Source of the DNA: an uncultured Bacteroides sp.
Lineage (GTDB): Bacteria > Bacteroidota > Bacteroidia > Bacteroidales > Bacteroidaceae
Direction: 5' to 3'
DNA length: 6,341 nt
NCBI GenBank assembly: GCA_934716785.1
Contig: CAKUYM010000251.1
Coordinates: forward strand, 1 to 6,341
The notes beneath the pieces were generated by a model. The model was not told the DNA's origin and did not search any database. It saw only the letters and a list, made by a program, of their open reading frames with translations. The translations under genes were made by a program, and so were the position numbers. The stretch's first letter is position 1, and each line of letters starts with the position of its first letter. This document shows positions 1-6,341 of the stretch, piece after piece.

Positions 1-1304
1 CTTTTGATCAGGGAATAGCAGCTACAATGGAAGAGACCCCGCAGGGGGGCACTTATCCGGTTGCGCCTACTCCTGAGTTTTTGCAACGTTCCGTTCGCAA
101 AACTGTTGAACTTTACAATTCGGAGTTCGGAGCTACTACAAAAATAAAGAGAGTGGTGATTGGAACGGGGATTGCGTCTGTTTCTTACCTTGCAACAATG
201 ATGGGGGCAGCCTATTTGCCTATTCATTATTTGGTATCGGTTAATTCTGCATCAGAAGTACAAGCTATACTCGATTATTCCAATCAAAATGGATATGCAT
301 CTTATGCTACATTGGGTTATGACGGTTCTATGCCCGGAGTGGGAGTCGCTTGGATAAAATTATTGGATTTGCCGGAAGAATATAAGCAATTTATAAAAGA
401 ACATCAGGTGGAAGAAATCTATATTTATGGAGTGGGACAGGAAGGACATGGAGAGTCTTATTCTCGAAAGGTATTGACTCAGAATATGGTTTCTGGTGAA
501 TATGCACCCGGTTCCTTGTATATACTGTATACCAATTTTGGTTCGGATGCTGATATTGACGCATTGAAACACCGGTTGTACGATTATGATCAGTTGGATC
601 TGGGTGAAAGTCAGTATATAGCTGATTGGGAAAGTGGAATAGTGGATGATCAGATAACCAATATATCCCGTTCTACACAGGCGATGGCAAGCGTGAAAGC
701 CTATACGATTGAAACTGATGATATGATGGCTTTGTATAATATATCTTCTTTCCTAATACTTCAATATATAAAAAAGAACCAGAGTAAGTTGCAAGCACCT
801 TTTGTGAATGGAGTTATTTTTAACGAGTATCTTACTAATCACCCTCAATATGAAGTGTTTGTTGGATATATACCTTTATTATACTGGCAATTTAATTCGG
901 CGGCTTCTACCGTAGAACGTATTGATGGTTATCTGAAGCCTGCTATTGCCGGGTATTTTCCCGATGTAGCCGATCGTCTGTATGAAGGACATTTTTATCT
1001 GAATTCTAATATGAGACGTTATGAATTTTATGATGCATTGATAGGTAAAGGGGCCACTCTGAAGAATGTGAAAATCAGGCAAAGCGCAGATAATTGGAAT
1101 CCGGAAGATGATGGAGAAACAGAAGAGTATTTGGGACATATTAATCATAAAATAGGATCGGCTGAAGAGTTTGCCTATGATATAATTGAACGTATTGGAG
1201 TTCAGAAATATCGGAATGCGGTTAAGTCGATGGAGTGCCTGACATTGGAGGAACTTCGTACTATCTGTGCGCAGGTTGGAAATATGAAATTAGTAGAACA
1301 TTGA
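1..1304 (+). CDS. Unrecognised alpha/beta protein, upstream member of a tandem paralog pair (5' end outside the window)
   Basis: I do not recognise this family and assign no function. The frame is open from base 3 (433 codons before the TGA). The ATG at 27 is probably not the start: the preceding residues QGIAAT, then M, align with AGVSHT, then W, in the downstream paralog (its residues 145-151). That paralog has about 145 residues before this point, so a signal peptide and N-terminal domain probably lie off the left edge. Shared blocks include LP-I/L-H-Y/F-LVSVNS, YATLGYD, VGVAWIKLL, GSLYILYT, ADWESG, NEYL, GY-PLL-WQF, STVERI/STIDRM and a C-terminal D-I-I/V-ERIGV. Alternating hydrophobic strands and helices suggest a Rossmann-like alpha/beta core (inference). 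The last ~110 residues are the most diverged from the paralog and include an acidic stretch around NPEDDGETEE. The next gene begins 33 bp downstream, consistent with an operon. Confidence is high for a real gene and low for any role. Confidence 0.85.
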   Translation, partial: FDQGIAATMEETPQGGTYPVAPTPEFLQRSVRKTVELYNSEFGATTKIKRVVIGTGIASVSYLATMMGAAYLPIHYLVSVNSASEVQAILDYSNQNGYASYATLGYDGSMPGVGVAWIKLLDLPEEYKQFIKEHQVEEIYIYGVGQEGHGESYSRKVLTQNMVSGEYAPGSLYILYTNFGSDADIDALKHRLYDYDQLDLGESQYIADWESGIVDDQITNISRSTQAMASVKAYTIETDDMMALYNISSFLILQYIKKNQSKLQAPFVNGVIFNEYLTNHPQYEVFVGYIPLLYWQFNSAASTVERIDGYLKPAIAGYFPDVADRLYEGHFYLNSNMRRYEFYDALIGKGATLKNVKIRQSADNWNPEDDGETEEYLGHINHKIGSAEEFAYDIIERIGVQKYRNAVKSMECLTLEELRTICAQVGNMKLVEH

Positions 1305-1337
1305 TATAACATCGAATTTAAGATTTAAACTAACAGA

Positions 1338-3023
1338 ATGAATATAAAACAATTGATGGTAACTTTCTTCGTTGCACTATTGGCAGGAGGAGAGATAGGG
1401 GCTCGTGTGCTGACGGATAAATTCGTTTATTCGCAAGGGGAGAAGGTTGTGTTTACTTTTGATGGAAAGTCAGATGGTAAAACGATTATACTGAAGTGTT
1501 TGTCGAAGAAAGGAGAGCCGCTCCTTACAGAAATTAGCGGAGAACCATTTGAATGGGAAATACCTTCAGATTTTATACCTGCTGCTGTAGGTGTATACCA
1601 AGAGGAGAAAGGACAACTGACTTATTCTTCTTATTTTAGAGTGATAAATCCCGGAATGCTGACTACTTATCAGATTGCTAAAGAAAAATATAAAGGGTTG
1701 GATATATTTATGCTTGATGGTGGAATGAGTGCTGAATATGCTGTCCAAAAGTCTTTAGCCAATTTGACGGCAGGTGTGAGTCATACATGGTTGATTGGTC
1801 CGGGCGGAGGCCCTAAACCGGTATGGGGGACACCCAGTTTTCTCCAACAATCCGTTCGACATACAGTAGATTTATATAATGAATATTTGGGTAAGTCGAA
1901 AAAACTTAAAACGGTAATCATATCTACGGGAGTGCCGGCGGTACCTTATCTTTCCGCTGCTATGGAAGCCCCTGTATTGCCATTGCATTTTTTGGTTTCT
2001 GTCAATTCTACCAAAGAAGTTTCTTCTATATTAGAATATTCCTCGCAAGCTGGAATTCCTTGTTATGCCACATTGGGATATGATGCTTCTATGGATGATG
2101 TTGGAGTCGCTTGGATAAAATTATTGGCTTTGCCTGATGAATATCGGAAATTTATAATAGAGCATGAAGTGGAAAATGTAATTATCGCAGGTATAGGAGA
2201 AAATGTGAAAAGTGAATCTTTTTGTCGTAAACTGAGCGGAACCGGTGTTGATGGGCAAGAGTATGCAGACGGATCTCTTTATATTTTGTATACTCAATCA
2301 GGGTCGGAACATGACATTAATACGATTTCAAAAAATATAGTAGATTATAATATTGTATCTCTTGAGAAAGGCAAGGACTTGGCTGATTGGGAGAGCGGTG
2401 TTGTAGACAGGCAGATTGATAATATTTCAAAGGGTATTCGTGAAAGTACTTCGGCGCGAGTTTATTCATTGACCGCTGTTCATGATATGATGGATATGTA
2501 TAATTTCGGAGCCAGTATGAGCATGTACTTCATACATAAGAATCAAGGACATACTAAGCATTCGTTGCAAGGAACTTATTTAAATGAGTATTTGATATCA
2601 CAACCTTTGTATGAAATGATTCAAGGATATCTCCCTCTATTGTTCTGGCAGTTTGTGCCTCCTGTATCAACGATTGACAGAATGAAACGTGATATGCAGA
2701 AAATAGTGGATACTTATGAAAAGGGTGTTCTTTTAGAGGACAAAGTTGTACATGTAAATGCGCGTATCGGAAAAGAAGAGTTAGTGCGAGAATTGAAGAA
2801 AAGAGGATTTCGCTCAGTTACTGAACGGAAAGACAATGTAGAAGAATTATGGGATTTGTCTGATGGGATAAATTCTCCTTGTGAAGAAGTGGCTCAAGAT
2901 ATAGTAGAACGGATTGGGGTGAAACAGTATCAGGCTCAATGTAAGAATGCACAGTATTTGGATATAAATGATATTAAATTGATTGTGAAACGTATTCCGG
3001 GACTTGCATTTCGTTCTTTTTAA
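1338..3023 (+). CDS. Unrecognised secreted protein: signal peptide, Ig-like domain, alpha/beta domain; paralog of the upstream gene
   Basis: 561 residues, complete, family not recognised. Residues 1-22 look like a Sec signal peptide (MNIK, then a hydrophobic run LMVTFFVALLAG), with a plausible cut after IGA-22; no lipobox cysteine is visible. Residues ~23-104 are beta-strand rich. They open with LTDKFVYSQGEKVVFTF, which resembles the first strands of Ig-like/MG2-type domains (DKxxYxxGExV), and end in TYSSYFRVIN. Residues ~110-440 form the alpha/beta region shared with the upstream gene: KTVIISTG (191-198), LPLHFLVSVNS (214-224), YATLGYD (243-249), VGVAWIKLL (255-263), GSLYILYT (312-319), ADWESG (349-354), NEYL (416-419) and GYLPLLFWQF (430-439). 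The conserved polar residues H217, D249, D350, E352, D383 and E417 are candidates for an active or binding site (inference). Residues ~465-561 are a small diverged alpha/beta tail with DIVERIGV (521-528). The ATG lies in AT-rich sequence with no Shine-Dalgarno, normal for Bacteroides. The protein could be a secreted enzyme or a carbohydrate-binding surface protein. Confidence 0.9.
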   Translation: MNIKQLMVTFFVALLAGGEIGARVLTDKFVYSQGEKVVFTFDGKSDGKTIILKCLSKKGEPLLTEISGEPFEWEIPSDFIPAAVGVYQEEKGQLTYSSYFRVINPGMLTTYQIAKEKYKGLDIFMLDGGMSAEYAVQKSLANLTAGVSHTWLIGPGGGPKPVWGTPSFLQQSVRHTVDLYNEYLGKSKKLKTVIISTGVPAVPYLSAAMEAPVLPLHFLVSVNSTKEVSSILEYSSQAGIPCYATLGYDASMDDVGVAWIKLLALPDEYRKFIIEHEVENVIIAGIGENVKSESFCRKLSGTGVDGQEYADGSLYILYTQSGSEHDINTISKNIVDYNIVSLEKGKDLADWESGVVDRQIDNISKGIRESTSARVYSLTAVHDMMDMYNFGASMSMYFIHKNQGHTKHSLQGTYLNEYLISQPLYEMIQGYLPLLFWQFVPPVSTIDRMKRDMQKIVDTYEKGVLLEDKVVHVNARIGKEELVRELKKRGFRSVTERKDNVEELWDLSDGINSPCEEVAQDIVERIGVKQYQAQCKNAQYLDINDIKLIVKRIPGLAFRSF

Positions 3024-3042
3024 ATAAAACAGGAAGATGATA

Positions 3043-3073
3043 TTAGCTCAACAGACAATGTCTGTTGAGCTAA
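3043..3073 (+). terminator. Perfect 15-bp inverted repeat, probable terminator hairpin of the paralog operon
   Basis: The left arm TTAGCTCAACAGACA (3043-3057) and right arm TGTCTGTTGAGCTAA (3059-3073) are exact reverse complements around a single A, so in RNA the loop would open the innermost pair or two. It starts 20 bp after the TAA of the second paralog and about 70 bp before the next promoter, the expected place for a terminator. The oddity is that no U-run follows on the + strand (ATGAGCTGACC), so it does not fit the classic intrinsic type. It may instead protect the mRNA 3' end, act with Rho, or be a protein-binding site. Confidence 0.55.
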
Positions 3074-3145
3074 ATGAGCTGACCAAGTAAATCAGTTAAA
3101 TTTGTATGGATTAGTAGAGGTACTGAAAAACTCTCTGCTTTCTGC

Positions 3146-3175
3146 TTGACTTCTGTTACGAAATGATTACTTTTG
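3146..3175 (+). promoter_or_regulatory. Bacteroides sigma-ABfr-type promoter (-33/-7) for the coiled-coil gene
   Basis: TTG at 3146-3148 (-33 element), a 19-bp spacer, then TACTTTTG at 3168-3175, an exact match to the Bacteroides -7 consensus TAnnTTTG. The spacing is within the known 19-21 bp range. Transcription would be expected to start within about 10 bp of the -7 box, giving a short AT-rich leader of roughly 20-25 nt before the ATG at 3206. The promoter lies downstream of the hairpin, so the coiled-coil gene appears to be its own unit. Confidence 0.8.
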
Positions 3176-3205
3176 CGGCACATTATCAATATTACAACTG
3201 AAATT

Positions 3206-4078
3206 ATGAATAAAAAGAGTCTTCTTATTGCAGCTGTAGCTATTCTGGTAATAGCTATTATTGGCGTTACGTATTTATTGTTTACAGAGAAACAGGCCAA
3301 TCGTGAGTTGGTGCAGGAGTTCCAGTTGGACAAGGAAGATTTGGAAAATGAATATACACGCTTTGCGCAACAGTATGATGAGTTGAAAATGACTATCTCC
3401 AATGACTCTTTATCCCAACTGTTGGAGCAGGAGCAACTGAAAACGCAACGTTTGCTGGAAGAGCTCCGCACGGTGAAAAGTTCGAACGCTACGGAGATTC
3501 GTCGTTTGAAGAAAGAGTTGGCCACTTTGCGTAAGGTTATGATCGGTTACATCAATCAGATTGACTCTCTGAACAAACTGACCGAGCAGCAGAAGTTGGT
3601 CATTGCTGATGTGACAAAGAAGTATAACCAGGCTTCGCGGCAGATCAACAGTCTTGCCGAGGAGAAGAAGAACCTGAATAAGAAAGTGACATTGGCAGCG
3701 CAGCTTGATGCTACCAATATCCGTATCGAGCCTCGCAACAAACGCGGCAAGGTTGCGAAGAAAGTGAAAGACGTGGTGAAATTAGCTATCAGTTTCACGA
3801 TTGTAAAGAATATAACCGCCGAAAACGGTGAACGCACCATTTATGTACGTATCACCAAGCCGGATAACGATGCGCTGACCAAGAGTGCATCCAATACTTT
3901 CTCTTACGAGAACCGCACATTGACCTACTCTATCAAGAAGTATATCGAGTACAACGGAGAGGAGCAGAACGTAAACGTATTCTGGGATGTGGAAGAATTC
4001 CTCTATGCCGGAAACTATCGGGTTGATATCTTCGAAGGGGGTAACTTGATTGGTTCGCAAGCGTTCACTCTGAACTAA
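3206..4078 (+). CDS. Membrane-anchored coiled-coil protein with C-terminal beta-rich domain
   Basis: 290 residues, not a family I can name. Residues 1-4 (MNKK) precede a single hydrophobic segment at ~5-26, which reads as an uncleaved N-terminal membrane anchor. Residues ~28-165 are rich in E, K, Q, L and R in heptad-like order with no proline (for example LEQEQLKTQRLLEELR), a long coiled coil. A basic linker (RNKRGKVAKKVKD, 177-189) leads to a C-terminal domain (~190-290) of alternating beta strands: KLAISFTIV, RTIYVRITKP, NVNVFWDVEEF, GNYRVDIFEGGNLIG. The likely topology has the coiled coil and beta domain in the periplasm (inference). An upstream in-frame TTG at 3173 was rejected as the start because it lies inside the -7 promoter box; ATG 3206 is preceded by an AT-rich, SD-less leader. 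The gene is more GC-rich than the paralogs upstream. A structural or envelope-organising role is possible but not shown. Confidence 0.9.
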   Translation: MNKKSLLIAAVAILVIAIIGVTYLLFTEKQANRELVQEFQLDKEDLENEYTRFAQQYDELKMTISNDSLSQLLEQEQLKTQRLLEELRTVKSSNATEIRRLKKELATLRKVMIGYINQIDSLNKLTEQQKLVIADVTKKYNQASRQINSLAEEKKNLNKKVTLAAQLDATNIRIEPRNKRGKVAKKVKDVVKLAISFTIVKNITAENGERTIYVRITKPDNDALTKSASNTFSYENRTLTYSIKKYIEYNGEEQNVNVFWDVEEFLYAGNYRVDIFEGGNLIGSQAFTLN

Positions 4079-4252
4079 CATATATAAATATTGTATGTCT
4101 TTTCCCATCGAGCTTTCTACTTGTAGGGTTAGTCTGTGATGGCATTTAAAAATAATGTTAATAAACACGATTGTGCTTAGGGGATGATAAGATAGAGGGA
4201 ACATATTATTAGTATGTTAATTTATTTCTATCATAATAAACCGAAAATAAGC

Positions 4253-4504
4253 ATGAAGTTTAAAACAACCTTACTTGGCTTGTCGCTTCCCGAGGTATGG
4301 GCAACCGACGGCCCTCACGGCATCCGTCCTGAAGTACTATGGGATGAATGGGATCAAGCAGGATGGACAAACGATTCTTGTATCGCTTTCCCTGCACTGA
4401 CGTGTCTGTCTGCTACGTGGAATCCGGAGATGTCCCGTCTATATGGAAAGAGCATTAATCATCGGAAGTTCGTCAAGAGATATAAAAGGAGTTGTATCTT
4501 TTGA
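4253..4504 (+). pseudogene. Remnant of a GH3 beta-glucosidase gene, internally deleted and 3'-truncated
   Basis: The frame reads MKFKTTLLGLSL, which resembles the start of a signal peptide, and then passes straight into PEVWATDGPHGIRPEV. In intact GH3 enzymes the (I)PEVWxxDGPHGxR motif sits well inside the N-terminal catalytic domain, after a signal peptide and the TLEEK region, so these have been lost. Homology continues through WDEWDQAGWTNDSC, AFPALTCLSATWNPE and LYGKSI, then stops at about 4456, where GEEAR would be expected. The tail NHRKFVKRYKRSCIF is unrelated and ends at TGA 4504. Only about 56 residues of GH3 remain (4289-4456). The nucleophile and acid/base regions are absent, so it cannot be an active enzyme. 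An earlier in-frame ATG at 4214 adds 13 meaningless residues. The DGPHGIR type differs from the LDVIHG type of the gene downstream, so it is not a duplicate of that gene's start. Confidence 0.75.
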
Positions 4505-4553
4505 GCTGAAATAGTTATTAGAGTAGTAAAATTCGAAAATAAGGAAACGGGAA

Positions 4554-6341
4554 ATGAAGATATACACAAAAACAAATCTGCTCATTCTGCTATTCACGGC
4601 AGGATTCTTGAGCGCTATGGCGCAAAAGTCACCGCAGGCAATGAACAGTTTCATCGATGCACTGATGAACAAGATGACACTGGAAGAAAAAATAGGGCAA
4701 TTAAATTTACCCGTCGTTACAGGGGAGATTGTTACCGGACAAGCTCAAAACGATGACATTGCCAGTAAAATCCAGAAAGGCGAAGTGGGTGGATTGTTCA
4801 ATCTCAAAGGAGCGAAAAAAGTACGTGAGGTACAAAAAATGGCAGTAGAACAATCTCGTTTAGGTATTCCGCTATTGTTTGGGCTGGATGTTATCCACGG
4901 ATACGAGACGGTGTTTCCCATTCCGCTCGGTCTGTCCTGTACATGGGATATGGCAGCCATCGAAGAGTCAGCCCGTATCGCAGCCGTAGAAGCCAGTGCC
5001 GACGGCATTACATGGACATTCAGCCCGATGGTGGATATCGCCCGCGATCCCCGTTGGGGGCGGGTGGCCGAGGGCAGCGGTGAAGATCCGCTACTCGGTG
5101 CCATGATTGCCGAAGCCATGGTGCGCGGTTATCAGGGCAAAGCCATGCAGCGCAATGATGAAATCATGGCGTGCGTGAAACATTTTGCCTTGTATGGCGC
5201 AGCCGAAGCGGGACGTGACTATAATACGGTAGACATGAGCCGGCAGCGTATGTTCAATGATTATATGCTACCTTACGAAGCAGCCGTCAAAGCTGGTGCA
5301 GGTAGTGTGATGGCCTCATTCAACGAGGTGGACGGAATACCCGCTACTGCCAACAAATGGCTGATGACTGATATCCTGCGCGGACAATGGGGCTTCAACG
5401 GGTTCGTTGTAACCGACTATACCGGCATCTCCGAAATGACAGATCATGGTATCGGCGACCTCCAGACCGTATCCGCCCGTGCCGTCAATGCCGGAGTCGA
5501 CATGGATATGGTAAGTGGTGGTTTTGTTGGCACACTGAAGAAATCCATCCAAGAGGGTAAAGTGTCCATGGAGACATTGAACACCGCCTGTCGTCGTATT
5601 CTGGAAGCGAAGTACAAACTCGGATTATTTGATAATCCTTATAAATACTGTGATCCGAAACGTCCGGCACGAGATATCTTTACAAGAGCCCACCGCGATG
5701 TTGCCCGCAGGATAGCTTCTGAAAGTTTCGTACTGTTGAAGAATGACAACCCCGGCGGCAACCCGAATGGGGATCCGTTGTTGCCTCTCAATCCCAAAGG
5801 GAACATTGCCGTTATCGGTCCGCTGGCAAACAGCCACAGTAACATGCCGGGTGCATGGAGCATAGCTGCCGTACTCGACCGTTGCCCGTCATTGGTTGAG
5901 GGGCTGAAAGAGATGACTGCCGGAAAGGCGAATATCATGTATGCCAAAGGAAGCAACCTGATTGGCGATGCTGCCTACGAAGAACGCGCCACGATGTTCG
6001 GCCGTTCCCTGAATCGCGACAACCGCACAGACCAGCAGTTGCTGGACGAGGCTCTCAACGTAGCCCGCCAATCGGATATTATCATCGCAGCGCTTGGCGA
6101 ATCTTCGGAAATGAGCGGCGAAAGCAGCAGCCGTACGGATTTGAGTATCCCCGATGTACAGCAGAATCTGCTGAAAGAGTTGCTGAAAACAGGAAAACCG
6201 GTCGTACTGGTACTGTTCACCGGTCGTCCGCTCACGCTGACTTGGGAGCAGGAGCACGTGCCCGCCATCCTGAACGTATGGTTTGGTGGTAGCGAAGCTG
6301 CTTATGCCATCGGTGACGCTCTCTTCGGCTACGTCAATCCG
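4554..6341 (+). CDS. bglX: Secreted GH3 beta-glucosidase, BglX type (3' end outside the window)
   Basis: A retaining exo-beta-glucosidase that releases terminal glucose (or related sugars) from beta-glucosides in the periplasm or outside the cell. Residues 1-23 are a signal peptide (hydrophobic LLILLFTAGFL, cut after AMA-23). The GH3 N-terminal TIM-barrel domain spans ~36-355: MTLEEKIGQL, FGLDVIHG (D112, subsite -1), RDPRWGR (164-170), KHFALYG (K209-H210), and VTDY with the nucleophile D288. The GH3 C-terminal alpha/beta sandwich begins at ~385 (ASESFVLLKN, NIAVIGPLA); E523 in SGESSSRTDL is the expected acid/base. The frame is still open at the edge after 596 codons; E. coli BglX is 765 aa, so the end of the sandwich and the fibronectin-III-like domain are missing. 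The order and motifs match E. coli BglX and Bacteroides enzymes such as BoGH3B. Substrate linkage cannot be read from the sequence. The start ATG follows AAGGAAACGGGAA, a weak ribosome site. The gene is markedly GC-richer than bases 1-3023. Confidence 0.93.
   Translation, partial: MKIYTKTNLLILLFTAGFLSAMAQKSPQAMNSFIDALMNKMTLEEKIGQLNLPVVTGEIVTGQAQNDDIASKIQKGEVGGLFNLKGAKKVREVQKMAVEQSRLGIPLLFGLDVIHGYETVFPIPLGLSCTWDMAAIEESARIAAVEASADGITWTFSPMVDIARDPRWGRVAEGSGEDPLLGAMIAEAMVRGYQGKAMQRNDEIMACVKHFALYGAAEAGRDYNTVDMSRQRMFNDYMLPYEAAVKAGAGSVMASFNEVDGIPATANKWLMTDILRGQWGFNGFVVTDYTGISEMTDHGIGDLQTVSARAVNAGVDMDMVSGGFVGTLKKSIQEGKVSMETLNTACRRILEAKYKLGLFDNPYKYCDPKRPARDIFTRAHRDVARRIASESFVLLKNDNPGGNPNGDPLLPLNPKGNIAVIGPLANSHSNMPGAWSIAAVLDRCPSLVEGLKEMTAGKANIMYAKGSNLIGDAAYEERATMFGRSLNRDNRTDQQLLDEALNVARQSDIIIAALGESSEMSGESSSRTDLSIPDVQQNLLKELLKTGKPVVLVLFTGRPLTLTWEQEHVPAILNVWFGGSEAAYAIGDALFGYVNP

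Noticed and set aside
1338..3023. Membership of the GxGYxYP-type putative glycoside hydrolase family, common in Bacteroides
   Set aside because: I looked for the GxGYxYP signature in both paralogs and did not find it, so no family is assigned.
3173..3205. TTG start at 3173 for the coiled-coil protein
   Set aside because: It overlaps the -7 promoter element and so would lie upstream of the transcript.
3070..4204. Antisense open frames opposite the coiled-coil gene (3070-3525, 3556-3840, 3782-4204)
   Set aside because: The + strand protein has a convincing architecture and a consensus promoter. The antisense products are Ser/Phe/Cys-rich shadows with no recognisable domain.
4200..4218. Inverted repeat AACATA-N7-TATGTT
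   Set aside because: The arms are only 6 bp and lie in very AT-rich sequence where such repeats arise by chance; there is no supporting context.
4079..4252. Possible small RNA or regulatory element in the gap before the GH3 relic
   Set aside because: The gap is AT-rich with only trivial repeats (CTAC-TT-GTAG and similar), no clear promoter and no terminator; nothing can be supported.
4457..4553. Possible promoter for the GH3 gene (TATCTTTTG at about 4495-4503)
   Set aside because: The spacing inside the -7 box is off by one (TA-N3-TTTG) and no TTG-type -33 element lies 19-21 bp upstream, so it was not listed.
4745..6268. Several antisense open frames across the GH3 gene (for example 4745-5119, 5639-5956 and 5889-6257 on the - strand)
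   Set aside because: They lie opposite a clear GH3 coding sequence with intact catalytic motifs, have low-complexity or unlikely protein sequence, and arise from the GC-rich codon pattern of the + strand gene.

Overview
The window looks like chromosomal DNA from a gut-type Bacteroides or a close relative in the Bacteroidales. Three things point there: a textbook Bacteroides promoter (TTG, 19 bp, TAnnTTTG) upstream of the third gene, AT-rich start regions that mostly lack a Shine-Dalgarno sequence, and a secreted BglX-type family 3 glycoside hydrolase (GH3). All convincing genes are on the + strand.

Bases 1-3023 hold two consecutive genes 33 bp apart, probably one transcription unit. They encode paralogous proteins of a family I do not recognise. 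The first is cut by the left edge: its frame is open to base 3, and residues upstream of its first in-window ATG still align with the paralog. The second is complete (561 aa), with a signal peptide, a probable Ig-like beta domain and a large alpha/beta region shared with the first. A perfect 15-bp inverted repeat follows the pair and probably ends the unit.

Bases 3146-4078 hold an independent unit: a strong Bacteroides promoter and a gene for a 290-aa membrane-anchored coiled-coil protein with a C-terminal beta-rich domain. The promoter shows that translation starts at the ATG at 3206, not at the TTG at 3173, which lies inside the -7 box.

Bases 4253-6341 concern GH3 enzymes. A short decayed remnant (GH3 homology at about 4289-4456) keeps one stretch of the catalytic domain from a GH3 subfamily unlike its neighbour. 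It is followed by an apparently intact GH3 beta-glucosidase gene starting at 4554, which runs off the right edge in frame after 596 codons.

The tandem paralogs are visibly AT-rich and the GH3 gene GC-rich, so the window is a compositional mosaic. The GH3 enzyme is the only gene with a clear biochemical role (periplasmic or secreted beta-glucoside hydrolysis). Nothing in the window directly ties the tandem paralogs to it. The paralogs are the best candidate here for an undescribed system.
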